From Burkholderia sp. FERM BP-3421 (GTDB lineage Bacteria > Pseudomonadota > Gammaproteobacteria > Burkholderiales > Burkholderiaceae), in the NCBI RefSeq assembly GCF_028657905.1, contig NZ_CP117782.1, positions 1,240,001-1,304,000 of the forward strand: a stretch of DNA of 64,000 nt, given 5' to 3'. The first letter of the stretch is position 1; each line of letters begins with the position of its first letter. Made by a program: the position numbers and the translations under genes. Below are positions 17,955 through 27,100 of the stretch, one piece after another. The notes beneath the pieces were generated by a model. That model searched no databases. It was not told where the DNA came from and was given only the letters and a program-made list of their open reading frames with translations.

Positions 17955-19079
17955 TCAGACGTGGCGGCCTGAAAAAAACGTGTCGCGTTCCGCGCGCATC
18001 GGCACATACCGGCCGGACGACGCCTGCGACGAGGTGAATTGGTAGCGTGCGAGGTAATCGATCATCCGGCTGTGATCGGCCCGGGGCGCGCAGTACACGG
18101 CTCCGGTGCGGGTATCGTCGAGAAACAGGTAGTGCACGAGCGACGGCAGCCACGCCGCGACATGGGCCGCGCCGCGCCAGCGCGATTCGCCGACCAGCGC
18201 GCGCCAGCCGCGGTCGTGGTCGCGCGCGTCGGCGAACGAGACGCCGCCCGGCGGGGTGCCGCCCAGCGGGGTGCCGCCCAGCGGAATGCCACCCAGCGGA
18301 ATACCACCCAGCGGAATACCACCCAGCGGGGTGCGGCCCAACGGCGCCACGCTCGACGGTTCGCCGCCCGGCGCCCCGGCGCGGTAGGTCTCGACATAGC
18401 CGAACGGCTCGTCGTCGAACGCCGCGATCAGCGGCGCGACGCGCGGATCCGCAAGCTGGCGCGCCAGGTAAGCGCACGCCGATTCGCGCGCGAGCCGGCC
18501 GTCCCATTGGGCGGCGATGCGCGGCGTGTCGAGCCAGCGCGCGACGCGCGCGCCGTCCGCGACGAGGCTCGCGCCGCGCAGCGTGAGCCGGCGGCCCAGC
18601 GCGGGCACGTCGCGCGCATAAAGGATGCCGTCCGACGGCGCGGCGCGGCGGCGCGTGCGCGCCCGGCCCGCCTGCGCGGGCAGCGCCGCGCGCGGCACGC
18701 GCCACAGCTCGGCCTGCTGCGCCCAGCGCTCGCGCAGGCAGCGGTCGCCGTCCAGCACGCCGTCGGCGCGCAGCGCGTCGGTCGTCTCGCGCGGCCATGC
18801 GGCCGGATCGATGCGCAGCGCGGTCAGCCTCGGGTTGCCCGCGAAGCCCGCGGCGAGCGCCGCCAGCAACGCGCGCCGCTGGTCCGGCGCGTCCGCGCGC
18901 GCATTGCACGCGACGAGCCGCAGCAGCGCCTCGTCGGTCAGTTGCACACGCAACAGCTGCGCGGCCAGGCCGTCGCCGCGCCCGACCGTGATCTGGTCGC
19001 CCTGGCGGGTCGCCGTCAGGTCGCCCGGGAAGGTCAGGGTGAAGGCGTCGGCCAGCGGCGCGCGGGTCTTAGTCAGCAT
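17955..19079 (-). CDS. orbK: Siderophore GNAT-type N-acyltransferase (OrbK-like) with an internal pentapeptide repeat
   Basis: 374 residues. The C-terminal half (about residues 150-374) has the IucB/RhbD-like acetyltransferase layout: LTLRGASLVADGARVARWLD, then DDEPFGYVETYRA, then GWRALVGESRWRGAAHVAAW and the closing CAPRADHSRMIDYLARYQF. It would acylate the hydroxylated N5 of ornithine using an acyl-CoA. Residues ~247-276 are six tandem copies of a pentapeptide PLGG(I/T/R), encoded by 15-bp DNA repeats and inserted between two conserved strands. The start overlaps the NRPS2 stop by 11 bases. The acyl group is unknown; acetyl or hydroxyacyl are both possible. Confidence 0.82.
   Translation of the reverse strand: MLTKTRAPLADAFTLTFPGDLTATRQGDQITVGRGDGLAAQLLRVQLTDEALLRLVACNARADAPDQRRALLAALAAGFAGNPRLTALRIDPAAWPRETTDALRADGVLDGDRCLRERWAQQAELWRVPRAALPAQAGRARTRRRAAPSDGILYARDVPALGRRLTLRGASLVADGARVARWLDTPRIAAQWDGRLARESACAYLARQLADPRVAPLIAAFDDEPFGYVETYRAGAPGGEPSSVAPLGRTPLGGIPLGGIPLGGIPLGGTPLGGTPPGGVSFADARDHDRGWRALVGESRWRGAAHVAAWLPSLVHYLFLDDTRTGAVYCAPRADHSRMIDYLARYQFTSSQASSGRYVPMRAERDTFFSGRHV
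18251..18340. repeat. Six tandem 15-bp repeats inside orbK
   Basis: Six contiguous 15-base units run across 18251-18340. Units 1 and 2 are identical (GCGGGGTGCCGCCCA), unit 3 is a variant, units 4 and 5 are identical (GCGGAATACCACCCA), and unit 6 is a variant. Because 15 is a multiple of 3, gain or loss of units would preserve the reading frame. The identical neighbours suggest recent expansion. Confidence 0.95.
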
Positions 19080-22000
19080 CGCGCGCCTCCGTCACGGCGG
19101 CCTGCGCCGCGACGCGCGCGCCGAGCGCCGCGAACGCGGGCGCGGCGAACACGTCGGCCAGGCTCAGCACGAGCCCCGCCGCGCGCGCGGCGTCGACGAA
19201 GCGCACCACGTCGAACGAGCTGGCCCCCGCCTCGAACAAATCGTCGTGCGGCGCGGGCGCGTGGCCGTCGAAGACCGTGCGCCACACCTGCTCGAACGCG
19301 CCCGCGAGCTGCGCGGCCTGCGCCGCGTGCGTCGGCGCGGCGTTCGCCGCCGCGCCCGCGCGCGACGCGAGCGCGAAGCCGGGCTCGGCCTCGCCGAGCG
19401 GCGTGCGCGGCGCGTCGACCATGCGCCCGACCTCGATCAGGTAGGCGTCGAGCAGGGTCTGCACGAACCCGCCGTCGACGCGCTCGCGCGCATACGAGAA
19501 CGCCCCCGTCACGCGGCCGTCCGGATGCTCGACCACGTCGAGTTCCAGCTCGAACACGACGCGGTGCCGCACGTCGTTGAAATCCTCCAGCGCGAGCCCG
19601 GCCCAGTCGCCGTGCGCCGCGCCGCTCGGGCGCAGGTAGTTGAACATCACCTGGAACAGCGGATTGCCGTGCGCGTCGCGCGGCGCGCCGAGCGCGGCGA
19701 CCACCTCGGCGAACGGCGCGTCGGCGTGCGCATAGGCGGCGAGCGCCGCGTCGCGGACCGTCGTGAGCAGGCTCGCGGGCGTGTCGGCCGGCGCGAGCCG
19801 GGTGCGCACGACCACGGCATTGATGAACAGGCCCAGCGCGCGCTGCGCGGCGTCGCCCGACAGCTCGCGGGTCGAGGCCAGCACGCCGACCGGCTGGTCG
19901 GTCTCGCCCGTCACGCGGTAGAACGCCGCGTTGAATGCCGCATGCAGCAGCATCGGCAAGGTGGCGTGCGCATCGAGCGCGCGCGACCGGGCCCGCTGCG
20001 CGAGCGCGTCGTCCAGCGCGAACGCGAGCCGCCCGGCTTCCCAGCGCGGCACGGCGGCGCGCCCCGTCGCCGGGGCCGGCAGCACGCGCGCCGGCGTTTC
20101 CGCGAGCGCTTCGCGCCAGAACGCGAGGCGCGCCGCACCGCCCGCGACCGGCAGCACCGGCAGGTCGGACGGGATCTCGTCCGGCAGGACGGCGCCCGCG
20201 CGCAGCGCGACATAGGTCGCACGCAGTTCGTCGAGCCACACGTCGATCGACTGGCCGTCCGACACGATGTGATGGATCGCCAGCGACAGCACGTGGTCGT
20301 CGTCGCCGAGGCGCAGCAGCCGCGCGCGCCACAGCGGCGCGGCGATGTCCGGCGCAGCGGCGCCCGACGCAGCGGCGCCCGACGCATCAGTGGCGCAAGA
20401 TCCAGCGGCGTCGGCGCGCAGGTCGAACGGCGTCAGCGCGTCGTCGTCGGTCAGCGCGAGCGCCGCCTGCCGCGGATCGGGCGCGGGCGCGAGATCGACG
20501 ACCGGCAGCGACGCCTCGACGTGCGCCTCGATGCGCTGGCCCGGCAGGCGGCCGGGCCGCTCCACGAGCCGCGCGCGCAGCGCCGGATGCCGCGCGACGG
20601 TCCGCGCGAAGGCCGCGCGCAGCGCCGCGACGTCGAGCGCCCCGCGCAGCCGCAGCGCGACCGGAATCAGATAGGCCGCGCTGTCGGGCTGCGCGCGCCA
20701 CAGGTACCACAGGCCCAGCTGCGCGGCGGACAGCGGCCATACGCCGTCGGCGTCCGCCGCGAGCGCCGCGGCGCCCGGCGCCCCGCTCGTCTCGACGGTC
20801 GCGGCGCTCGCCACGCGCTGCGCGTACTGCGCGAGCAGCGGCGTCTCGAACAGCGCGCGCACCGGCACGTCGCGCCCGAGCCGGTCCGCGACGCGGGTGG
20901 CGACGCGCACGGCCGCGAGCGAATGCCCGCCGATCTCGAAGAAATGATCGCCGCGGCCGACCCGCGCGACCTCGAGCACCTCGCGCCAGATCTGCGCGAG
21001 CGCGCTTTCGAGCCCGGCCGCCGGCGCTTCATAGGCGCGCTCGACGCGCTGCGGTTCCGGCAGCGCGGCGCGGTCGACCTTGCTGTTCGCGTTACGCGGC
21101 AGCGCGTCCAGCACGACGATGTGCGCAGGCACCATGTAATCGGGCAGCGTGCGGCGCAGGTGGGCATCGAGCGTCGCGGCGTCGGCGCGCTGCGCGCTGA
21201 CGCGCGCCTGCTCGCTCAACTCGACATAGGCGACGAGCGCCGCCTGTACGCCCTTGCCGCGCACCACCGCGACCGCCTCGCGCACGTCGTCGTGCGCGGC
21301 GAGCTGCGCCTCGATCTCGCCCAGCTCGATGCGCAGGCCGCGCAGCTTCACCTGGTGGTCGACGCGGCCGATGAAATCGAACACGCCGTCCGCGCGCCGC
21401 TTGACCAGGTCGCCCGTGCGATACAGCCGCGCGCCCGGCGCGCCGTACGGGTCGGGCACGAAGCGCTCGGCCGTGAGCCCGGGGCGGTCCAGGTAGCCGC
21501 GCGCGACGCCGATCCCCTCGCCGCCGAGATACAGCTCGCCGATCACGCCGACGGGCAGCGGATTGAGCCGCGCATCGAGCACGTGTGCGCTGCGTGCGCC
21601 GACCAGCGTGCCGATCGGCAGATAGGCCGCGTCCGCGAGCTTCGCGGGGTCGTCGCCGGGCGCGAACATCCACAGCATCGGCGTGATCACGGTCTCGGTC
21701 GGCCCATAGCCGTTGACGACCCGCACCTCGGGCAGCGCGCGGCGCAGCAGCGCGAACGCCTCGCGCGAGGTCGCCTCGCCGCCCACCGTCAGCGAACGCA
21801 GCGGCGGCGGCGCGCCGTGGTCGAGCGCCCACTCGGCGAGCTGGGTCGCGCAGCCGGGCGGCACGTAGGTCATCGTCACGCCGTACTGGCGGATCAGGCG
21901 GAAGGTCTGCGCGGGCGGCCACAGCGTGTCCGCCGTCACCGCGACGGCCGCGCCGCTCATGTACTGCGAGAACCAGCCCTCGTGCGCGCCGTCGAAGTTG

Positions 22001-24096
22001 ACCGACTGGAACAGCATGAACACGTCGCGCTCGGTCACGCCGTAGCGTTCGGCAATCGCCGCGCAGTGCGCGGCGAACGCGCCGTGGTCGACCACCACGC
22101 CCTTCGGCTTGCCGGTCGAGCCCGAGGTGTAGATCACATAGGCCGCCTGATGCGGCGAGACCTCGGGCAGCGCCGCCTCGGGCGCATCGGTCCGTTCCGC
22201 GTCGACGAGCCACAGCTGCATCGCGTCGTTCACCGGCAGCGCGGCGACGCTCGCGCGCTCGGTGATCACGTGCGTGATGCGCGCATCGTCGAGCATCTGC
22301 GCGAGCCGTTCGCGCGGATGCGCGGGATCGAGCGGCACGAACGCGCCGCCCGACTTGAGCACCGCGATCAGCGCGACCGGCAGTTCCACCGAACGCGTCA
22401 GCGCCACGCCCACCCGCATCTCGGGGCATACGCCCGCCGCGACCAGCCGGCGCGCCAGTCGCGCGGCGCGCGCATCGACTTCGCCGCGCGTCAGCGTGCG
22501 CGCGCTGTCGGCCACGCCGAGCGCGTCGGGCCGCGCGCGCGCATGCGCCGCGATCCGCTCGTGCACCGCGCTGAACGGTTCGAGCGCCTGCGCGGCGACG
22601 TTCCAGTCGCGCAGCTGGCGGCGCTCGTCGTCGGGCAGCCACTGCAGGTCGCCGAGCGCGCGCGCGGGGCCGGCCAGCGCGTCCTCGAGCAGCACCACAT
22701 AGCGGCGCGCGAGCCGTTCGATCGCCGCCGCGTCGAACAGGTCGGTGGCATAGACGAAGCGCGCGCCGAGCGTGCCGTCGTCCTGTTCGTCGATGCTCAA
22801 GGTCAGGTCGAACTTCGCGAACGGCGCACCCGACGGCAATTCGGTCATCGTCACGTCGGCCAGCGCGGGCATCGCGCGGCGCGCGCCGTACGCGGCCATC
22901 ACCTGGAACAGCGGATGATGGCTCGCGCTGCGCGCGACGCCGAGCGCCTCCACGACCTGCTCGAACGGCACGTCCTGGTGCGCCTGCGCATCGATCAGCG
23001 CGCGCTGGGTGGCGTCGACGAGCGTGTCGAAGCGCTGCGCCAGGGGCGTTTGCAACGCGATCGTCAGCGTGTTCACGAAGAAGCCGATCAGCCCCGCCGT
23101 CTCGCCGCGCTCGCGGTTCGCCGACGGCACGCCGAGCTGCAGCTGCGCATCGCCCGACGCACGCGCGAGCAAGGCGCCGAACGCCGCGAGCAGCACCGAG
23201 AACGGCGTCGCGCGGCGCGCCAGCGCGAACGCGCGGACCCGCTCGGCGAGCGGCGCGGCCAGCACGAACGGATGGCGCGCGCCGCGCGCGCTGCGCTGCG
23301 CGGGACGCGGCGCGGCGCCCGGCAGCATCAGCACGTCGCGGCCCGCGTCGAGCGCGCCGCGCCAGTAGTCGAGCTGGCGCTCGCGCTCGCCCGCGTCGAG
23401 CCAGCGGCGCTGCCACAGCGCGTAGTCCGCGTACTGGATCGGCAGCGGCGCGAGCGAGACCACCTCGTTCTTCGCATAGGAACGGTAGAACGAGGCCAGC
23501 TCCGCCAGCATCACGTCGGCCGACCAGCCGTCCGACACGATGTGGTGCACGGTGAGCGCGAGCCAGTGCGTGCGCGCATCGAGCCGGATCAGGTGGGCGC
23601 GCAGCAGCGGCCCGTGCGCGAGATCGAACGGCCGCGCCTCGTCCGCCTGCGCCAGATCGGCCGCGCGCGCCTCGCGCCCGGCGGCCGGCAGCGCGTCGAG
23701 TTCGCTGCTGCGCCATGGGCAGCGCGCGGGCGCGTGCACGGTCTGCTGCACGCCGTCCGCGCCTTCCTCGAAGGTGGTGCGCAGCGCCTCGTGACGCGCG
23801 ATCAGCGCGTCGCACGACAGCCGCAGCGCATTCGCGTCGAGCGCGCCGTCGAGCCGCAGCCGCTCGGTGATGTGGTACGCCGCCGGCTCGTCGATCATGC
23901 GCGCATGCAGCCACAGCCGGGTCTGCGCGAACGACGCCGGCACGCTCGCCGCGCGTTCCGCGCGCGGCGGGATCGGCAGCAGGCGGAAATCGATGCCCGC
24001 CGCGTCGAGCTTCTGCAGGAACACCTGGCGCTGGGCCGGCGGCAGTTGCGCGAAACGCGCGGCGAGCGACAGCAGATCCGGTTTGGCAGTGGTCAT
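19069..24096 (-). CDS. orbJ: Nonribosomal peptide synthetase 2, C-A-T-C-T (OrbJ-like)
   Basis: 1675 residues. A condensation domain (about 45-490, active site HHIVSDGW near 184) precedes an adenylation domain (~505-1000; YTSGSTGKPKGVVVDHG, NGYGPTETVITP) whose pocket region resembles that of the first A domain of NRPS1. This suggests both load modified hydroxyornithine. A thiolation domain (HFFEIGGHSL) is followed by a second condensation domain (~1115-1540, HHIVSDGQS). A short C-terminal carrier-like domain has the serine in FEAGASSFDVV. There is no thioesterase. Ornibactin-type peptides end in putrescine amide, so the terminal C domain may perform release by amidation (inference). It lies 12 bases after NRPS1. 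Confidence 0.9.
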   Translation of the reverse strand: MTTAKPDLLSLAARFAQLPPAQRQVFLQKLDAAGIDFRLLPIPPRAERAASVPASFAQTRLWLHARMIDEPAAYHITERLRLDGALDANALRLSCDALIARHEALRTTFEEGADGVQQTVHAPARCPWRSSELDALPAAGREARAADLAQADEARPFDLAHGPLLRAHLIRLDARTHWLALTVHHIVSDGWSADVMLAELASFYRSYAKNEVVSLAPLPIQYADYALWQRRWLDAGERERQLDYWRGALDAGRDVLMLPGAAPRPAQRSARGARHPFVLAAPLAERVRAFALARRATPFSVLLAAFGALLARASGDAQLQLGVPSANRERGETAGLIGFFVNTLTIALQTPLAQRFDTLVDATQRALIDAQAHQDVPFEQVVEALGVARSASHHPLFQVMAAYGARRAMPALADVTMTELPSGAPFAKFDLTLSIDEQDDGTLGARFVYATDLFDAAAIERLARRYVVLLEDALAGPARALGDLQWLPDDERRQLRDWNVAAQALEPFSAVHERIAAHARARPDALGVADSARTLTRGEVDARAARLARRLVAAGVCPEMRVGVALTRSVELPVALIAVLKSGGAFVPLDPAHPRERLAQMLDDARITHVITERASVAALPVNDAMQLWLVDAERTDAPEAALPEVSPHQAAYVIYTSGSTGKPKGVVVDHGAFAAHCAAIAERYGVTERDVFMLFQSVNFDGAHEGWFSQYMSGAAVAVTADTLWPPAQTFRLIRQYGVTMTYVPPGCATQLAEWALDHGAPPPLRSLTVGGEATSREAFALLRRALPEVRVVNGYGPTETVITPMLWMFAPGDDPAKLADAAYLPIGTLVGARSAHVLDARLNPLPVGVIGELYLGGEGIGVARGYLDRPGLTAERFVPDPYGAPGARLYRTGDLVKRRADGVFDFIGRVDHQVKLRGLRIELGEIEAQLAAHDDVREAVAVVRGKGVQAALVAYVELSEQARVSAQRADAATLDAHLRRTLPDYMVPAHIVVLDALPRNANSKVDRAALPEPQRVERAYEAPAAGLESALAQIWREVLEVARVGRGDHFFEIGGHSLAAVRVATRVADRLGRDVPVRALFETPLLAQYAQRVASAATVETSGAPGAAALAADADGVWPLSAAQLGLWYLWRAQPDSAAYLIPVALRLRGALDVAALRAAFARTVARHPALRARLVERPGRLPGQRIEAHVEASLPVVDLAPAPDPRQAALALTDDDALTPFDLRADAAGSCATDASGAAASGAAAPDIAAPLWRARLLRLGDDDHVLSLAIHHIVSDGQSIDVWLDELRATYVALRAGAVLPDEIPSDLPVLPVAGGAARLAFWREALAETPARVLPAPATGRAAVPRWEAGRLAFALDDALAQRARSRALDAHATLPMLLHAAFNAAFYRVTGETDQPVGVLASTRELSGDAAQRALGLFINAVVVRTRLAPADTPASLLTTVRDAALAAYAHADAPFAEVVAALGAPRDAHGNPLFQVMFNYLRPSGAAHGDWAGLALEDFNDVRHRVVFELELDVVEHPDGRVTGAFSYARERVDGGFVQTLLDAYLIEVGRMVDAPRTPLGEAEPGFALASRAGAAANAAPTHAAQAAQLAGAFEQVWRTVFDGHAPAPHDDLFEAGASSFDVVRFVDAARAAGLVLSLADVFAAPAFAALGARVAAQAAVTEARDAD

Positions 24097-24108
24097 CCTC
24101 GGTCCTTG

Positions 24109-27100
24109 TTATTGAATTTCCAGCTCGCCGAGCAATGCATCGATCGCGTCCGCGGCGTCCTGCCCGGACAAGCCGCCGCGCGCGGCGAGCGCGTGGTCGA
24201 TCACCGCCGCGCAGCGCGCGAGCGTGCGTTCCTCGAACAGCTGGCGCAGCGGCAGCGTCAGCGCCCAGTGCAGGTTCGCCTGCGCGTTGACCTGGGTCGC
24301 GAGCAGCGAATGGCCGCCGAGCGTGAAGAAATCGTCGTCGCAGCCGACCGCGTCGAGCTTCAGCGCGCGCTGCCAGATCCCGGCGAGCGTGCGTTCCGTC
24401 TCGGTGCGCGGCGGCGTCACCGCGCGCGCCGCGCGCTCGGGCGTCGGCAGCGCGCGCCGGTCGCACTTGCCGTTCGGCGTGACGGGCAGCGCCTCCAGCG
24501 CGATCAGCTGCGACGGCACCATGTAGGCGGGCAGTTGCGCGCGCAACGCATCGAGCAGCGCGGCGGCGTCCGGCGCGGGGTTCGCGCCGTGCGCGACATA
24601 GCCGACCAGCTGGTCGTCGTGCACGATCACGACCGCGTCGCGCACGCCCGGCGCGGCGCGCAGCAGCGCCTCGATCTCGCCCGGTTCGAGCCGCTGGCCG
24701 CGCAGCTTGACCTGCGCGTCGAGGCGGCCCAGGTAGTCGAGCGCGCCGTCGGCGCGGCGCCGCACCAGGTCGCCCGTGCGGTACAGGCGCGCGCCGCCGC
24801 CGGACGGGTCCGGCACGAAGCGCTCGGCCGTCAGCGCCGCGCGGCCCAGGTAGCCGCGCGCGAGGCCCGCGCCGCCCAGGTGCAGTTCGCCGATCCCGCC
24901 CTCCGGCGCCGGATGGCCGGCCACGTCGAGCACGTGCAGCTGCAGGTTCGCGATCGGATGGCCGATCGGCACCGCCGCCGCGCGGCCGTCGTCGGCCGTG
25001 CAGGTCCAGTGCGACACGTCGATCGCCGCCTCGGTCGGGCCGTACAGGTTGAACAGCCGCGCGTGCGGCAGCAGCGCCTGCACGCGCGCGACCAGCGCGG
25101 GCGCGAGCGCCTCGCCGCTCGCGACGATCCGCGTGATGCTCGCGCAGCGCGCCGCGACGCCGAAATCGTCGAGATGCGCGACGAACGCGGCCAGCATCGA
25201 CGGCACGAAATGCAAGGTCGTGACCCGGTGCGCGGCGATCGTCTCGACCAGCCGCGCCGGATCGCGGTGATCGCCCGGCGCCGCGATCGCGAGCGTCGCG
25301 CCGATCGCGAGCGGCCAGACGAACTCCCAGACCGACACGTCGAAGCCGAACGGGGTCTTGTGCAGCACGACGTCGTCGCGCGTGAGCCGGTACGCGTCCT
25401 GCATCCACGCGATCCGGTTCGCGAGCGCCGCGTGCGTGTTGCCCGCGCCCTTCGGCTTGCCGGTCGAGCCGGAGGTGTAGATCAGGTAGGCCAGCTGATC
25501 GGCCGCGACCGCGGTGCGCGCGCCGGGCTCCGGCGCGCCCTGCAGCAGCGCGTCGACGGTGACCACCGGGGTCGCGCCCGCGACGGCCGCCGCGACCCGC
25601 TCGCGCAGATGCGCCTGCGTGAGCACCACGGCGGGCCGCGCGTCGCGCAGCAGGTAGTCGATGCGGTCGGCCGGATAGTCGGGGTCGACCGGCAGGTAGG
25701 CCGCGCCGGCCTTCAGCACGCCGAGCAGCGCGATCACCATGTCGAACGAACGCTCGACGCACAACGCGACCGCCGTGTCCGGCAGCACGCCGGCCACGCG
25801 CAGCGCGGCGGCCGCGCGCTCGGCCTGCTGGTCGAGTTCGCGATAGCTGAGCCGTCGCGCCGCGCCGGACGGCTCCGTCATTTCCAGCGCGATGGCGTCG
25901 GGCGTCGCCTGCGCGGCCGCCTCGAATTGCCGGTGCAGCGGCGCCTGCTGGGCCGCCGGCCAGTCGCGCGCGGTCGCGTTCGCCTGCGCGGCCCGTGCGA
26001 GCGTCGCGTCGCTCGCGCAGGCCAGCGCGCCCAGCGGCGCGTCCGGCGCGGCGACGAGCCCGCCCAGGCAGGCGACGAACGCGTCGTGCAGCGCCGCGAC
26101 GCGCGCCTCGCCGAGCCGCGCCGTGTCGTAGCCGTAATCGATCGTGAGCGTCTGCCCCGCCTCGATCACGAGCGTCAGGGCGAAATCGGTCGCCTCGATG
26201 TTGCGCAGGTCGCGCTTTTGCAGTGCGCGCGGCTCGCGGCCCTGCCAGGCCTCGTCGACCGGATAGTTCTCGAACACGACCAGCGTGTCGAACAGCGCGC
26301 GGCCGCCCTGGCCCGCCCACTGCTGGATCTCGTAGAGCGGCGTGTGCGCGTGGTCGAGCGCGGCCGCGTTGTCGCGCTGCAGGTCCGCGAGCCACCCGCG
26401 CGCGCTGCGCTGCGGCAGCGGCGCGGCGATCACGGGCAGCGTGTTGATGAAGAGGCCCAGCACCGTGTCGATCTCGGCCAGCGCATCCGGCCGGCCCGCG
26501 ACCGTCGCGCCGAACGCCACCGCCGCGCGATTCGTCACGCGCTGCAAGGCCAGCGCCCAGGCGCCCTGCACGAGCGTGTTGACGGTGATCTTCAGCTGTC
26601 GCGCGGCGTCGCCCACGCGCGCGGTCGTCGCCGCGTCGAGCGTGGCGCGCCAGGTGCGGTTCGCGCCCGTCTCGCCCGGCTGCGGCTCGCGCTCGGCGAT
26701 CAGCGTCGGTTCGTCGAGACGCGCGAGCCGGTCGAGCCAGAACGCGCGCTCGGACGCCGCGTCGCGGCTCGCGAGCCACGCGATGAAGTCGCGATAGCGC
26801 ACCCGCGCCGGCGCGGCGAACGGGTTCGGACGCGGCGGTTCGAGGTAGTCGCGCAGCACGTCCGCGAAGCAGCGCGCCGTGCTCCAGCCGTCGAGCAGCA
26901 GGTGATGGCGCGTCCACACGAGACGCCATTCCGTGTCGCCGAAACGGATCAGCGCGACCCGCATCAGCGGCGGCGCGGCGAGATCGAAGCCGCGCGCCCG
27001 GTCGGCCGCGAGCCACGCGTCGAGCGCCGCGTCGCGCTCGGCGAGGTTGCGCCAGTCGAGTTCCTCGACGGGCAGCGTCGCCTGCCGGTGCACGACCTGC

